From: Microbotryomycetes sp. JL201
Taxonomy: Eukaryota > Basidiomycota > Microbotryomycetes
DNA: 64,000 bases
Assembly: GCA_033819885.1 (NCBI GenBank)
Contig: JAQYUZ010000008.1
Coordinates: forward strand, 186,001 to 250,000
Direction: 5' to 3'
Shown: one piece after another, positions 47,383 to 59,222 of the stretch
Position numbering within the stretch: position 1 is the stretch's first letter
Layout of the letters: each line of letters opens with the position of its first letter
The notes under the pieces: model-generated
What the model saw: only the letters and a program-made list of their open reading frames with translations
Told to the model about the DNA's origin: nothing
The model's database searches: none
Position numbers and translations under genes: made by a program

Positions 47383-50300
47383 TTAGGACAAGCCGACAAT
47401 TTCGCCGTCGTCGAGCAACTGGTGATCAAACTGCGCAAAAGATCGCAAAACACCAGGTGTCAGTACTCTTCAAGACTCGCAAAATAACAGAGGCGCGACT
47501 CACGAAACCGGGGCGCGTCGACAATCCAGGCATTGTCTGCATCTCGCCAACGAGCTGCGACAGTCGTCGGACATTAGATCTCTGCATGGCCACACGCCAA
47601 AGCTTGAAGAATACTCACAGGGTAGATGAATCCGGCGCCGGCAGACATTCTGACCGTTCGAATCGGCAACGTGAAACCGGTTGGGGCACCCTTGAGTTTG
47701 GGCTCGTGCGACAGAGACAAGTGCGTCTTGGCCATGCAGATTGGCAAGTGCGCAAAGCCTTGCTCAGTGTAGCGCGCAATGCGGGCCTCGGCCTCCTCAG
47801 AGTACTGGTATAGGAAGGATCGACCGTCAGCCGCTTATGATCCAAAATGCGTGCGAGAACGCGATCAACTCACCTCGACGTCTTTAGCACCATACATCTC
47901 GCGTGCGATCGTCTCGATCTTGTCCTTGATGGGCAGATTGTCCTCGTACAAGAATCTGAAAGGGTTGTCTTCTTTGCAAGCCTCGATGACGGCCTTGCCC
48001 AGCTCAATCGCACCCAAGCCTCCCTCGGCCCACAAAGTGGCGGGTACGGCGGCGTCTGCGCCAGCGTCGAGAGCAGCCTTCCTGACAACTTCAGTCTCGG
48101 CATCAGTGTCGCTCCTGTTGGAACAGCTCTGCGTCAGCGACTGCAACAAGTAATTCGCAAACATCATTCTCTCTCGAAGAACACCAACGAGCCAACACTT
48201 ACGAGAACCTGTTGATGCAGACAATAACCTTGACACCGAGCTTGCGAGCATTCTCGATGTGCTTGCGCAAGTTGCTGCAACCTTGTTCGAGGATCTCCAA
48301 GTTTTCATTGAGGTAGACTTCGGGCAGAGGCTTGCCCGGAGTGACTTCGGGTCCTCCACCGTGCATCTTGAGTGCTCGAATCGTCGCAACGAGAACGACG
48401 GCGTTGGGCTTGAGGCCAGAAACTCGGCACTTGATGTTGCAGAATTTTTCCATGCTGTCAAGAGCGCAACAAAGTCAGCGCGAGTACGACTGATCAAGAC
48501 GAGATGCCTACGCACCCAATGTCGGCACCGAAACCAGCCTCGGTGATGACATAACCGTTCTTGTCCTCCGACTCGCCCTCTTCTATACCAGCCAACTTGA
48601 GCGCAATCTTGTCGGCCAAGATGGACGAGTTGCCGTGTGCAATGTTGGCGAACGGCCCGGCATGAACAAAGACTGGGGTTCCTTCAAGCGTTTGCATCAA
48701 ATTTGGCTTGATGGCGTCCTTCATCAAAATGGCAAGCGAGCCCGTGCAACCAATGTCGTCGCAAGTGATGGGTTCGCCGCTCTTGCTCTCGCCGATTACC
48801 ATGCGACCGAGGCGTTCGCGCATGTCGGGCAAGTCATTACTCAGCGCGAGCACGGCCATCGTCTCACTGGCGACGGCGATGTCGAACCCAGTCTCGAGCG
48901 TTCGTCCTTGCTCCGTCTTGGCCAGACCCGTCGTCACTTTGCGCAAATAGCGGTCGTTGGTGTCCACGACGCGGTTCCTGTGTGTGCATGGTAATGTCAG
49001 CGTCGCGCAAGCCTAAACAGACATCGATCCCGCTCACCAGGTAATCTTCTCCGGGTCAATGTCGAGTCGAGCAAAGCGAGCCTTCTCCTCGGGCGTCAAG
49101 TCGTCAGGGTTCGTCTTGTTGATGCCGAGTTTTTGCAAACGCTTGAACATGATCGGGGCGAATGTGCGAACGCCCTTCTTGGGCGGGCACAGCCTGTTGA
49201 ACAAGGCCGTGTCGCTCTGAGTAGACTCGTGAAAGTAGCGAGCAGAAATGGCTGCCGCGAGCAAATTATTGGCGGCAGTCGTAGCGTGGATGTCACCCGT
49301 CAAGTGCAAGTTGAACTCGTCCATCGGAATGACCTGCGAGTATCCGCCGCCGGCGGCACCGCCCTTGATGCCAAACGTCGGCCCTTGAGACGGCTGACGG
49401 ACGCACGCGAACGCGACCTTGTTGAGATGAGCGCCGAGGGCTTGAGCCAAGCCGATGGTCGTTGTCGACTTGCCTTCGCCAAGCGGTGTCGGCGTGATAC
49501 CAGCAACGACAATGTACTTGCCGTTCTTGCGATGCTTGAGCGAGTCGAGAATCTCGAGCTTGACCTTTGCCTTGTACCGACCGTACATCTCAAGGTCATG
49601 TGTCGGCACGCCAATCTCTGCCGCGAGCACGTCGATCGGCTTGGGCGTCTGCGCCTTTGCAATCGTAATGTCGCTCGGGACATCCTTCAACAAGTTGAGC
49701 TTGAGTGGCTTGACAGTTCGCTGTTGGCTCTTTTCGAGGAAGCGCTTGGCGGCAATGATGGTGTTTTCCATGAGCATGGCGACGGTCATCGGACCGACAC
49801 CTCCAGGCACCGGCGTAATGTAGCTGGCGACCTGGCAAGCCGACTCGTAGTCGACGTCGCCGACGAGACGAGAACCCGACTTTTTCGTGTCGTCTGTTTC
49901 AATCTCGAGTCAGTGAGTGTTCGGACCGCCTTGAGCTGTTTAGCCGACGCACCCGGGACAAAATTGGTGCCGACGTCAATGACGATCGCGCCCTTCTTGA
50001 GCCATTCGCCTTTGAGAAATTTGGCTTGGCCGATAGCGGCGACGACGACGTCAGCGGTGCCAACCTGCGAGCGAGGGAAAGAGGCATGAGCGGGCGGATA
50101 AGCGAGACGGGCGAGATTCTTGAGCGCCGGAGACGTACAATCTCGGCCAGGTTCTGAGTTTTGGAGTGACATTGCGTCACGGTGGCATCTTTGCGACGGA
50201 GCAGAGCGCAGACTGGGCTGCCGACAATGTCGCTGCGTCCGAGGACGACAGCGTGTTTGCCGGCAAGGTTGACGCCGGTTTGTTCGAGCAAGAGCATGAC

Positions 50301-51142
50301 TCCGGCAGGCGTACACGGTTGGAACAAGGGCTCTGACGCGCGCGAGGAGAGCAAGCCAATGTTGTACGCGTGGAAGCCATCGACGTCCTTTTCGGGCGAG
50401 ACGGCTTCGGTGATGCGTCGCTCTCCGTCGCGGCCGATGCTGTCGCTCAACGGCAGCTGGACGAGCAAGCCGTGGACAGAGTCATCATTGTTCAATCGCT
50501 CGACCTCGCGCATGACTTCGTCTTCGCCGATGCCGTCTTCTGAACCGCCGAGGACGACGTGGGTGCACTTGATGCCGGCCTCTGCGGCGGCCTTGAGCTT
50601 CATCTTGACGTACGTGGACGAGTCTGAGCGGTTGCCCTGCTGAATGATGGCAAGGTGCGGCTGGAACCGAGGAAACTGAGCCTGGGTTTGTTTGATGCGC
50701 TGGCTGATGTTGCTGCGGAGGGCACTGGAGGACCAAGCGAGGCAGCCGTCATCAGTAACAGTTTCTTTTGCAAGCGGCGGGCGCTGCAGTCGAGAGAGGG
50801 GTGTACGAAGAACGGTAGACGGTGCGACGCGCACTCGGCAACACGCGGGCCGCCGGATGCCCAGCGCTGATCACACAAAGAGACTTACGCGGCAGTGGCC
50901 GTGCCATCAATAACTTGAGCTGTGCCCGACATTGTGCGCGCGGTGGAGCTCAGTGATCGTTGGTGTTGCACAAGGCTGAACGCGCTCGGGCGGTTCGCGG
51001 CGGCGGCGGCGGCGGCGGCGGTCGAGGTCGGACCGAGCGCGGACACGGGGCACACACGCGACGACAAGCGGCGTACGACGGGGGAGCCGACTCGAGCAAC
51101 GGTGTTGACGGTCGACAAGGCGCGCGCGCGGACGCTGAGCAT
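47383..51142 (-). CDS. ADE3/MIS1: Trifunctional C1-tetrahydrofolate synthase
   Basis: CH2-THF dehydrogenase, CH+-THF cyclohydrolase and formyl-THF synthetase. Ten exons (51142-50889, 50724-50139, 50064-49953, 49893-49038, 48977-48516, 48454-48203, 48114-47874, 47804-47619, 47554-47504, 47430-47383) give 1015 aa; phases close throughout. Dehydrogenase/cyclohydrolase part: [57 protein letters not shown]. Synthetase part: [20 protein letters not shown] (P-loop), [38 protein letters not shown], and the end [21 protein letters not shown] presequence-like extension (Arg/Ser/Ala-rich, [17 protein letters not shown]) precedes ATG 50932 ([10 protein letters not shown]), so one gene may serve mitochondria and cytosol. 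Confidence 0.96.
50999..51021. repeat. (CGG)n trinucleotide tract in C1-THF synthase presequence
   Basis: About seven uninterrupted CGG units on the plus strand; the gene is on the minus strand, so it codes polyalanine (8 Ala). Such tracts vary in length between strains. Confidence 0.85.
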
Positions 51143-51459
51143 GCAATTGGGTCGAGCTCGGAGGGCAGGCAGCGGATTTGACTCGTCGAGACTGGCAGCG
51201 CACAACAGCGATGTCAATGCATGGTCTCACTTACGCGCGCAATGACGCATATTGCTGACAGCCAATGCTTACCCTGTGCTCCCGTCGGTCCTGGCAATTC
51301 CAGAGAGAGTGCAATCGACCGAGCTCGAGTACAAGTTTGTCGCCATTGCGAATAATCCGATCGCCGTCCGGCCTCCTGTCTTTCGCCCGCACGCTCCGTC
51401 CAGTTCAAAAAAACCACCGCGGCACAACACAAAGGCGACGACGAGGACGCGGCCGCAAA
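51143..51459. promoter_or_regulatory. Divergent promoter, C1-THF synthase/TRM140
   Basis: 317 bp between the two starts. No specific site recognised. Confidence 0.55.
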
Positions 51460-53097
51460 ATGGTCACGCCCTCGCCTGCGGATTCCACCGACGGTCTGAC
51501 GGCGAGCCAGGTCCTGCACGATGCGACGCCAGCCGTTGCGCGCCAAAAGCGACAGAACCGCCAACTGCTCGCAGACGAGCTCGTCGCACCAACGATCAAT
51601 CTCACGTTGGGCGAACGACAGGACGATCTGATCAAAGGTGCTCCCTCCAAGAACGGCGGACGGCTGCTGACAGACGACCAGGACCCATGGACGCACAATG
51701 CGTGGTCAGTCCTCCCGAAACCGGACGAGCACGTGACCGCGGGGTGCTAACAACTTGCTTCCACCTTCTTTGTCCGGCTGCAGGGACAGAGTAGAGTGGG
51801 ACGAGGAGCAGCAAGAGTACGCACGCGCCCAAGTCGAGCGTCAGAGGCAGACCAAAGTGCCACAATCACTCCAGGCAGAGCTCAACGCACACCCTGCATC
51901 GTTTTGGGACCAATTCTACTCACGGGTCAAGGGTGGGCACAGAAAACCAACCGAACCTGCTGTACACATCGCTGAGAGATGATCCGCCTACAGATGGCTT
52001 TTTCAACGACCGTGCATGGCTCCGGAACGAATTTCCAGAACTCGTTCAAGCGACGCAGGCACACGTGAGCGTCGCAACGGCAAGGCTTCGCCCGGTCTCG
52101 TTCACTGACCGAGCCACATTGCTGCCTCTCTTGTAACAAAAGGCTGGACCAAAAACCATCGTCGAGCTCGGATGCGGGCCAGGCAACACGCTGTTCCCAT
52201 TACTGGCCAACAATGAAAACCCTCAATTACGTCTACACGGGTACGACTACTCAAAAGAGGCGGTCGAACTCGTCAAGGTCAGGACACGGCTCTCATGCTG
52301 CGTTTCCTCGACTCGCGCTGACACTCGGCAAGAGCTCAGACCAATCCTGCCTACGATCCCAACATTGTCACATCGGACGTATGGGACTTGTCGTCAAAGT
52401 CAGGTCTGCCACCGACCCTTGAACCAAACTCTGTCGACGTGGCCGTCATGATTTTCGTCTTTTCAGCTCTGCATCCAGACGAGTGGCGTCAAGCCGTCAA
52501 GAATCTGTACTCGGTCAGTCGTTGGGCCTGTTTCCAAGTATCTGCCTATTTGCTTCACCTTCTGAAACAAAGACAACTGTATCTCCACTGTTGCAGATGC
52601 TCAAACCTGGAGGACTGCTCTTGTTCAGAGACTATGGGCGCAATGACATGGCTCAGCTCCGTTTCAAAGCAAACAGATACATGCAAGATGGCTTGTACAT
52701 CAGAGGAGACAACACTCGGGTTTACTTTTTCGAAAGAGGCAAGTCGTCGTCTCTACGGTCACATTTGACGACAATCTGATTGCTTCCTTGATTCCATTCG
52801 AACACGACAGACGAGCTCGTCGAAATTTTCGGAGGCTTGAAACAGTCGAAAATTGATCAGAACGTCGACGCGGTGAAAGATGCCACTGATATGGCTCAGG
52901 ACAAGCTCGAACTCGTTCAACTTGGCGTCGACAGGAGATTGTTGCTCAATCGGAAACGAAAGTTGAAAATGATGAGAGTCTGGATGCAGGTGCGTCCCCT
53001 CCTTTGTTTTGACTGAACTCTTTCTCTTCTCGTGTCCGATCTGACGCAATCGACTCGTCAGGGACGCTGGCGGAAGCCGGAGACGGTGACTTTGTGA
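51460..53097 (+). CDS. TRM140: tRNA (cytosine-N3)-methyltransferase, Trm140/METTL2-METTL6 type
   Basis: SAM-dependent enzyme, expected to make m3C32 in tRNA-Thr/Ser. 376 aa in eight exons (51460-51704, 51784-51932, 51994-52064, 52143-52277, 52340-52513, 52597-52738, 52811-52989, 53062-53097). Motifs: FWDQFYSRVKDGFFNDRAWL (Trm140 N-term signature), VELGCGPGNTLFPLL (SAM motif I), GYDYSKEAVELVK, FVFSALHPDEW, LKPGGLLLFRDYGRNDMAQL, RGDNTRVYFF, and the closing VWMQGRWRKP. The intron 52739-52810 is GC-AG (G|GCAAGT). No actin-binding/frameshift arrangement like yeast ABP140 is seen. It is divergent from C1-THF synthase. Confidence 0.93.
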
Positions 53098-53249
53098 CGA
53101 CATGCGCGCATGACTTTGTTGTAGATGACTTATTGTTGTATTCATGCTTGCCAAGACTACACCACTACCTTGCACAACAAATCGGAAGCACGAATTTGTA
53201 AGAAGCACATTCGAACCTGAAAACTTGTGATACATCATCGTAGCCTAGC

Positions 53250-55127
53250 TCATTCACGACCTCGTGACTTGACCTGAGACGTCAACAAGTCTGCCACCTC
53301 ATCGCTTGAATCATCATCATCATCGTCGTCGTTGTCGACTCTATCATCTTCCTGATTCGGTTGTTCCGCGTCTTGCGAAGCTTGACGCTCGCGAGCTTGA
53401 GCTTTCACCATTTTTCTTGCCCTGACGCTCAACTGATCTTGCTGTCGGATAAAGTATTTGTAAAATGTGCTTGCACTATGCCTCGTTGTCTGCGACGGTA
53501 TGCGCTCCAGTATCAGCATCCGAGACAGAGCTTGCGCGAAAAACAAACAGTCACTGACGTTGGATTTTTCGAAAGCGTACCTTGCCGCTTCGCCATCGTT
53601 CTCAAAAGTGCCTTCAATTCGTTTGATATAAGCTCTTGTCAACGCGTCCATCTCTCTCTCGTTGAATTCTTGACGAGCTTTGCGCTTGACTGGCACAGAG
53701 ACCATGTATCGATTAGGGTCGCATCGCCATGCAAAATTGCTCTTTCGTGACAAGTCGAGACATTCTTCAATCCAAAGTTGACGAACAGGCGTACATTCTT
53801 TCCACATAACAAGGCTTGTCAGTCTGAAAATCCGAGAAACGAATATCGTGAAATCAAGTTGCTTACGGAGCGCATTCGCAGACTCAATCATGTGCTTGAA
53901 TGACTGAGCGGGACCTCGCGGAATGATGACGATGATGGCATCCTCCATGTCCTCGACGACCTTTCCTCCGTTTCCCTGTGGACTGGGTCAGACTGAGGCT
54001 TGGCGAATCACTTTCCCGGACGGGCTTACCAAAACGTCACCAATCATCGCCTGTCGTTCCGACTGAGGTTCGAACTTGGGCGCGAACCAGATTCGGTCAG
54101 ACTCCCACTGTCCTTCTTCAGTCATGTGATTGAACACTGCCGGTCGTTCGTCGTTGTCTGGTCTGTTGGCCTCTTTGACGTCGACCTGTTTATGGCTTTT
54201 GCCCGTCGACACTCCACTTTGTTCGTCTGCGCCCTGTTGAGATCTGATGTACTCTGCAGGTCGCCACGACGGCCGAGGTTGAGGATTTTTGTCGAGTCTG
54301 CCTCGAATCGGGTCGGCGCGTTCGTCTACAGCTCCAGACTCGACCGTCGCATTCTTTACAGTCTCCGACTGGACTGCCTTTGTCAATGGGATCAGATTGT
54401 CATCTGTTTGCGAGCGGTTGTTGGCGTGCTTGGCAGGCGTGACAGGACGCCCAGGCAGTTGACCAGCCTTGCCACGGATCCGCTTCGAGGAAGGTTGCCG
54501 TTGTCCTTCATTCTCATCCGCAATGGCCCGTTTATTCCGTTGAGGGGGTTGCATGCTTGAAGCCACTTTGCCCTTGCCAGGCTGGGCAGCAGTCGGCATG
54601 GCTAAACTTGACGAAGCCACAACGTTCTGCGCTCGCTCCACATCGTCGTCCTCCTCTGGACGTTGGCTTCTGTTTCTCTGGCTCGCAATCGCTTGCTTGA
54701 CTGCAGCCGGCTTGCCAGATTGTGATGCCTGTCGTAGGTTGCTTCGTTTCCTCTGCGCCAACATTGCTTGCTCATCGAACGGGTCGGGCTCCTCCTCCTC
54801 ATCGTCGTCGTCTCCATCTCCACGCTCTTCTCCGTCACTGTCTTCGTTTGTGTCGTCCAGTGTTTCGCCAGGACCGTTGTCCGACGAGTTGTCCTCTCCT
54901 GCTGCAACCCTTTTTTGCGCCTCACGACGCTTATGATACAAACTGACACCTTTATTCTTCACGCCTGTACCGCTTGCTCCACCATTGTCAGCTCGTGCAG
55001 ACTGGTCAACGCCGTTTGTTGATTGACTTGTCTGCTTGCGAGCAGGCGGGACGCGCTTCCGTCGTGATATAGACGCGTCGTTCGTTCTCTGCTGTCGTTT
55101 CAATTGCGATCGACGCTTCGGTGGCAT
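53250..55127 (-). CDS. BRCT-like and Myb-like nuclear protein, possibly Rap1-related
   Basis: 607 aa in two exons (55127-54030, 53975-53250; 54-nt intron, phase 0). N-terminal 300 aa is Lys/Arg- and Asp-rich and disordered (MPPKRRSQLKRQQRTNDASI; poly-Asp). Next, MIGDVLGNGGKVVEDMEDAI and WKECTPVRQLWIEECLDLSR look like BRCT-like elements (GG turn, W...C end). A helical module (FNEREMDALTRAYIKRIEGT; RHSASTFYKYFIRQQDQLSV) has the layout of a Myb/SANT-type DNA-binding domain. BRCT then Myb is the order of the telomere protein Rap1. Sequence similarity is weak, so this is tentative; another chromatin factor is possible. A poly-Asp run (DDDDDDD) lies near the end. Confidence 0.6.
53311..53336. repeat. 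(TCA)n/(TCG)n microsatellite coding poly-Asp
   Basis: Imperfect TCATCATCATCATCGTCGTCG tract near the C-terminus of the minus-strand BRCT/Myb-like gene; codes a run of Asp. Confidence 0.7.
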
Positions 55128-55354
55128 GTCCGTCGTTGTCCAGCTTCGGATCCCGCCCTAGCACTCGAAAGGCAGCGGGGAAATCAACGATGAAATTCCG
55201 CAAAAGCAACCTCATGTTTACCCGTAATGACTACTTTCGTTAACAAAGAGGATAACAGGCAAAAGCTACAAACATTCTCTTGACCCAACCATGTCGGTCG
55301 AATCATGGTTGTTATTTTTTTGAAGAGTACGGACGACAACCCAATTAGGCCCGA

Positions 55355-57668
55355 TTAGATGCCAGACGAATACATCCTTGAGCCCAAGACAAAATCTTCA
55401 CATCTCTTGAGGCGCTCCTGCTTGCCAATGCTTGCTCCCGATGCAGCAGACAGGACGGCCTTGAGCGAGGAAGCCGTCACGTCACCATCAATGCCAACGC
55501 CCCAAACGGACCGGCCTTCTTGGTTGACCAAGTTGACATAAGAAGCAGCCATGACGTTGGATCCATGTCCAATAGCGTGCTCAGAGTAGTGCTTGACTTC
55601 GAGCTTGTCAAGTCCGGTCGACCTCAAAGCATCGAGCAGCGAAGACACTGGACCGTTGCCCGAACCTTCAATCTTTGCGTCTTTGCCGCCGTCTCGAATG
55701 ACGCCCTTGAACGTCTTTGAGCCGCTCTCGCCTCCGCTAAACTCGTAGTCGACCAGCTCGAACCTGGGGTTGGCGCCACCTCCAGGCAAAAAGTAGTGAT
55801 TCCTGAACGCCTTGCTAATATCTTCTGCGCTAATCTCCTTGGATGTCATGTCGCTGAGGTGCTGAATGACTTCGTAGAACGCAGGTTGCATGTGTCGCGG
55901 CAAGTCGAGCTGCATGTCGCGCTGCAAGATGAATGCAATGCCGCCCTTTCCGGACTGCGAGTTGACACGCACAGCCTCGTATTGCAGAGAAACATCGTGC
56001 GGGTCGAGGCCGAGGTACGGAACTTGCCATGGCGCGGCCGGATCCTTTTTGCGGATATTGAAACCCTTTTTGATGGCGTCCTGAAAGAAAAAAAACCCCC
56101 CAGCAATCAGACTTCGCCCTGAAAACTGCCACTCGAGGCCCAGACATACCTGGTGAGATCCAGAGAACGCAGTGAACACGAGCTCTCCGCCGTATGGTGT
56201 ACGAGGGTGCACCGGCAAGTCGTTGCATTTTGTCACGACATCAATAACCTCGTTCAAGTCTGAAAAGTCGAGTTCCGGAGACACGCCTTGCGTATACATG
56301 TTGAGCGCCATTGTGACGAGGTCGACGTTGCCGGTACGCTCGCCATTGCCGAAGAGGCAGCCCTCGACGCGGTCGGCGCCGGCCATCAAGCCGAGCTCCG
56401 AAGCGGCGACACCCGTGCCTCTGTCATTGTGTGTATGCAAAGACACAACAACATGTTGCCTATCCTTGATGTGTCGGCAGAAGAATTCGATTTGATCAGC
56501 GTAATTGTTTGGCGTGGCCACCTCGACAGTCGCCGGCAAGTTGAAAATGATTGGTCGCTCTTTTGTCTTGTCTTTGCCTGCAAACCATGCTTCCTGGACA
56601 GCATTGCAAATATCCACAGCGAATTCTGGCTCGGTCTGCGAGAATGCTTCGGGCGAGTACTCGAACTGCCATTGAGTCTTGTCGCCGCGTGCAATGGCCT
56701 TGTCGACAAGCTCCCTGACGAGTTTGACGTGCTTGACAGCGAGTGCGATCGTCTGCTCCTTTGTGTTTTGGAAGACTTGCTCGCGGAACACGGGAGCAGC
56801 GGCGTTGTACATGTGAAAGATGACATTTTTGGCGTCCTTGACGGCTTCGAATGTCCTTCTGATCAATTCTTCGCGGGCGGGGGACAGGACCTGGTTGACG
56901 CGGAAAAAGATGCGAGTCAGCTGACCGCTCGAGCGGTGGTGGGGCGGGCGTTGACTCGGTTGCGAAGGCCAGCGAACGTCCAATCTGAGACTCACCTGCA
57001 GCCAACCATCGTCGGGGAACTTGTCTTGTTCGATCAATCCTCGAATGAAGTTGAAGTCGGTGTCTGATGCAGACGGGAAGCCTGCCTCGATCTCTTTGAA
57101 GCCAACTTTGAGCAGCAAGTCAAAGAACCGTGCCTTTTGCTCGACCGTCATTGGGTTGATCAGGGCCTGTCAAGGATGTCCCTTAAAATGTTGGAACAAG
57201 ACACCGAGCCGTTCGGTCAATCCTACTGACCTGGTTGCCGTCTCGCAAGTCGCTCGAGGCCCAGCGCGGTGCCTTTGTGATGCGCTTGTCGGGCCATGTA
57301 CGGTCAGGCAGATTGACAGATTTAAATGGGCTGAGCAACAAGAATGAGCTTTACGTTAGCATCTTGTGCGTTCATGTCGAGGCGGCAGCACAGGACCGCT
57401 CGCTTCCGCCGGCTTCGGTCGTCGCCAGTGCGCGGACGAGTGCCAGCAGTGCAGCAGCAAGGAAGCCAACGGAGCCTAAGAGGGGTTCTTGGCTCGATGC
57501 TGTGAGTCAGAGCGATGTAACTCACAGGTACTTTTGGCTCGGGTCCTTGAGCCACGACGAGCCGTGACCGTTGGCGGCAGTGGCCATGGCGCGCACAGGG
57601 ACCGCAGGAGCAGAGTTGGTTGTTGTCGACAGCAGCGTTCGCTTGATGCCGTGGCGTGCAGCGAGCAT
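55355..57668 (-). CDS. LEU4: 2-isopropylmalate synthase
   Basis: First committed step of leucine synthesis (acetyl-CoA + 2-ketoisovalerate). 626 aa in five exons (57668-57526, 57330-57231, 57166-56996, 56890-56150, 56080-55355). Motifs: [16 protein letters not shown] (metal/catalytic loop), [58 protein letters not shown], and the C-terminal allosteric LeuA region ([35 protein letters not shown]). The first about 27 aa ([19 protein letters not shown]) look like a mitochondrial presequence, with ATG 57587 (MATAANGHG) as a possible short, cytosolic start, as in yeast Leu4. Intron 1 is 195 nt. It is divergent from the EH-domain gene with 131 bp between starts. Confidence 0.96.
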
Positions 57669-57799
57669 GCCGGGTTTTAAGGGTAGGAAGCGGAAAACGG
57701 CAGGAGTCAACGACGTGTGGGGTAATCGAAAGCGAGGCATCACTCCTGTACTTCAGCACGCTCGCCGACTACCCTGCCATTGAGAGAAGTCTGCAAGCT
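57669..57799. promoter_or_regulatory. Divergent promoter, LEU4/EH-domain gene
   Basis: 131 bp between ATGs. A palindromic CCGG..CCGG-type Leu3 site was looked for and not clearly found. Confidence 0.55.
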
Positions 57800-59135
57800 A
57801 TGGCTGAAGACTCGGCACAGCTTGTAGACAAGCCCTTGTCACTCAAGGATAGAATCGCTGCGTTCGAGAAGGCTTCCGCCCCAACGACGGCGCTCACAGC
57901 AGCAACAAGCACAGCTCAAGCCACGAGAGCGTCAAACTTGAACTCAGACACGTCGAGCGCCCCTCGAACAGGACAGGATGCCCCTGAAGCTCTCGCCTCC
58001 TCGACGTCATCGACGTCAGCAACGGCCCGGTCAGCACAATGGCAGGTCGCGCCTCCAAAGACAGACATATCTGGTCCTCTTGCGTCCGCGCCCCGGAGCA
58101 GTGCAGCTCGTCCCCAGTTCTCAAGCTCGAGTGCTCGTCCGGTCGCTGCTGCCGCGCCACTCTGCAGCGGAACGGACACGGCACCGCAGAAATCTAGCCC
58201 GAATACAGCTCGAGAGAAAACAAGCGCACTTTCCTCAATCACCGTGTCGCCGACAACCGCAAAGGCGTCGCCACCACTTCCCGCTCGGCCAGCGGCGTCC
58301 GAGATCAGCTCAGCTACAAAAAGGCAGGCACCCCCGTTGCCCGAATCACGGCGTCCTTTACGGTCTGCAACTGTGTCATCATCATCTTCGACTGTCTCAG
58401 ACCTTTCCGACGCGAGTCTACCGCCGCGACTTCCCCCCAGACGCAGCAGTACTACAAATACGACGTCGACAGCAAATTCCTCCTCAAGCGGTCCAACAGC
58501 GACCCCTGGACCTGCTCTGCCTCCGCGTCCTACCCGTACTGTCCCGATCAGTCCGGTCAAACCGCAAACGCCTTTGCCTGCATCAACGGCTGTTTCACCC
58601 GTGTCATCTACAACGTACTCGCGGTACACTCCCGCGTCTCGACGGATCAACGGGTCCTCTTCTGACGGCAAGACGAGCTCACTGGCGTCAAGTGAGCTGT
58701 CTCGGACGTTGTCAGCCTCGTCCCAAGTCTCGACGACGAGCGGGAGGTCGACACCGACGAGCACGAACCGTCAGAGACCAATGGATCCACGCGCTAGGAA
58801 AAGGTACGAGAGATTGTTTGACCAATGCCGCTCGAAAGATCCGACGAGACCGGCTTGGATCAAGGACGGTGGCACGGACGCTGTCGATGGGTTGATCGTC
58901 AGGCAAGTGTGGTTGAGAAGCAAACTGAGTCAGGAACGTCTCGGTCAGATATGGTCAGTCCTCAAATGTGCGATGATTTTGTCGAGTGTGCTGCGATTTG
59001 ACCAAGCGATTTTTTGTGCGCAGGCTGTCGTGCACTGCAACGGGCGATTCTAGCTTGCATCGCGACGAATTTTGTCAGGGCATGTGGATGATCGATGAGG
59101 AGTTGAGACGGAACAGGCAAGGGTTGCGAGTATGA
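57800..59135 (+). CDS. EH-domain protein, IRS4/TAX4-like
   Basis: 421 aa in two exons (57800-58953, 59024-59135). Short N-terminal motif SLKDRIAAFEKAS, then a very long Ser/Thr/Pro/Ala-rich disordered part with PPLPARP and PPRLPPRRSS Pro-rich sites (SH3-ligand type). The C-terminal EH-like domain is RARKRYERLFDQCRSKDPTR, VDGLIVRQVWLRSKLSQERL, GQIWLSCTATGDSSLHRDEF and CQGMWMIDEEL. Yeast Irs4/Tax4 bind Inp51 and act in phosphoinositide and cell-wall signalling. A role here is inferred from the domain layout; the N-terminal helix resembles a Cvt/autophagy contact site in some relatives. Confidence 0.82.
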
Positions 59136-59222
59136 ATGGTCCAGAATGTTGTTGTAATTGTGTGGTCCAAGACTCGAAAAGATAAATGACATTCGCCAGG
59201 CGCACTGTCCTGACCACCCGCC

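Noticed and set aside
49133-50089. Plus-strand 318-aa frame across C1-THF synthase
   Set aside because: Complement of conserved synthetase exons; translation has no family signal.
53827-53869. Possible 43-nt intron (GTAAGC...TTTCAG) in the BRCT/Myb-like gene
   Set aside because: Removing it shifts the frame into an immediate stop, while the unspliced frame stays open.
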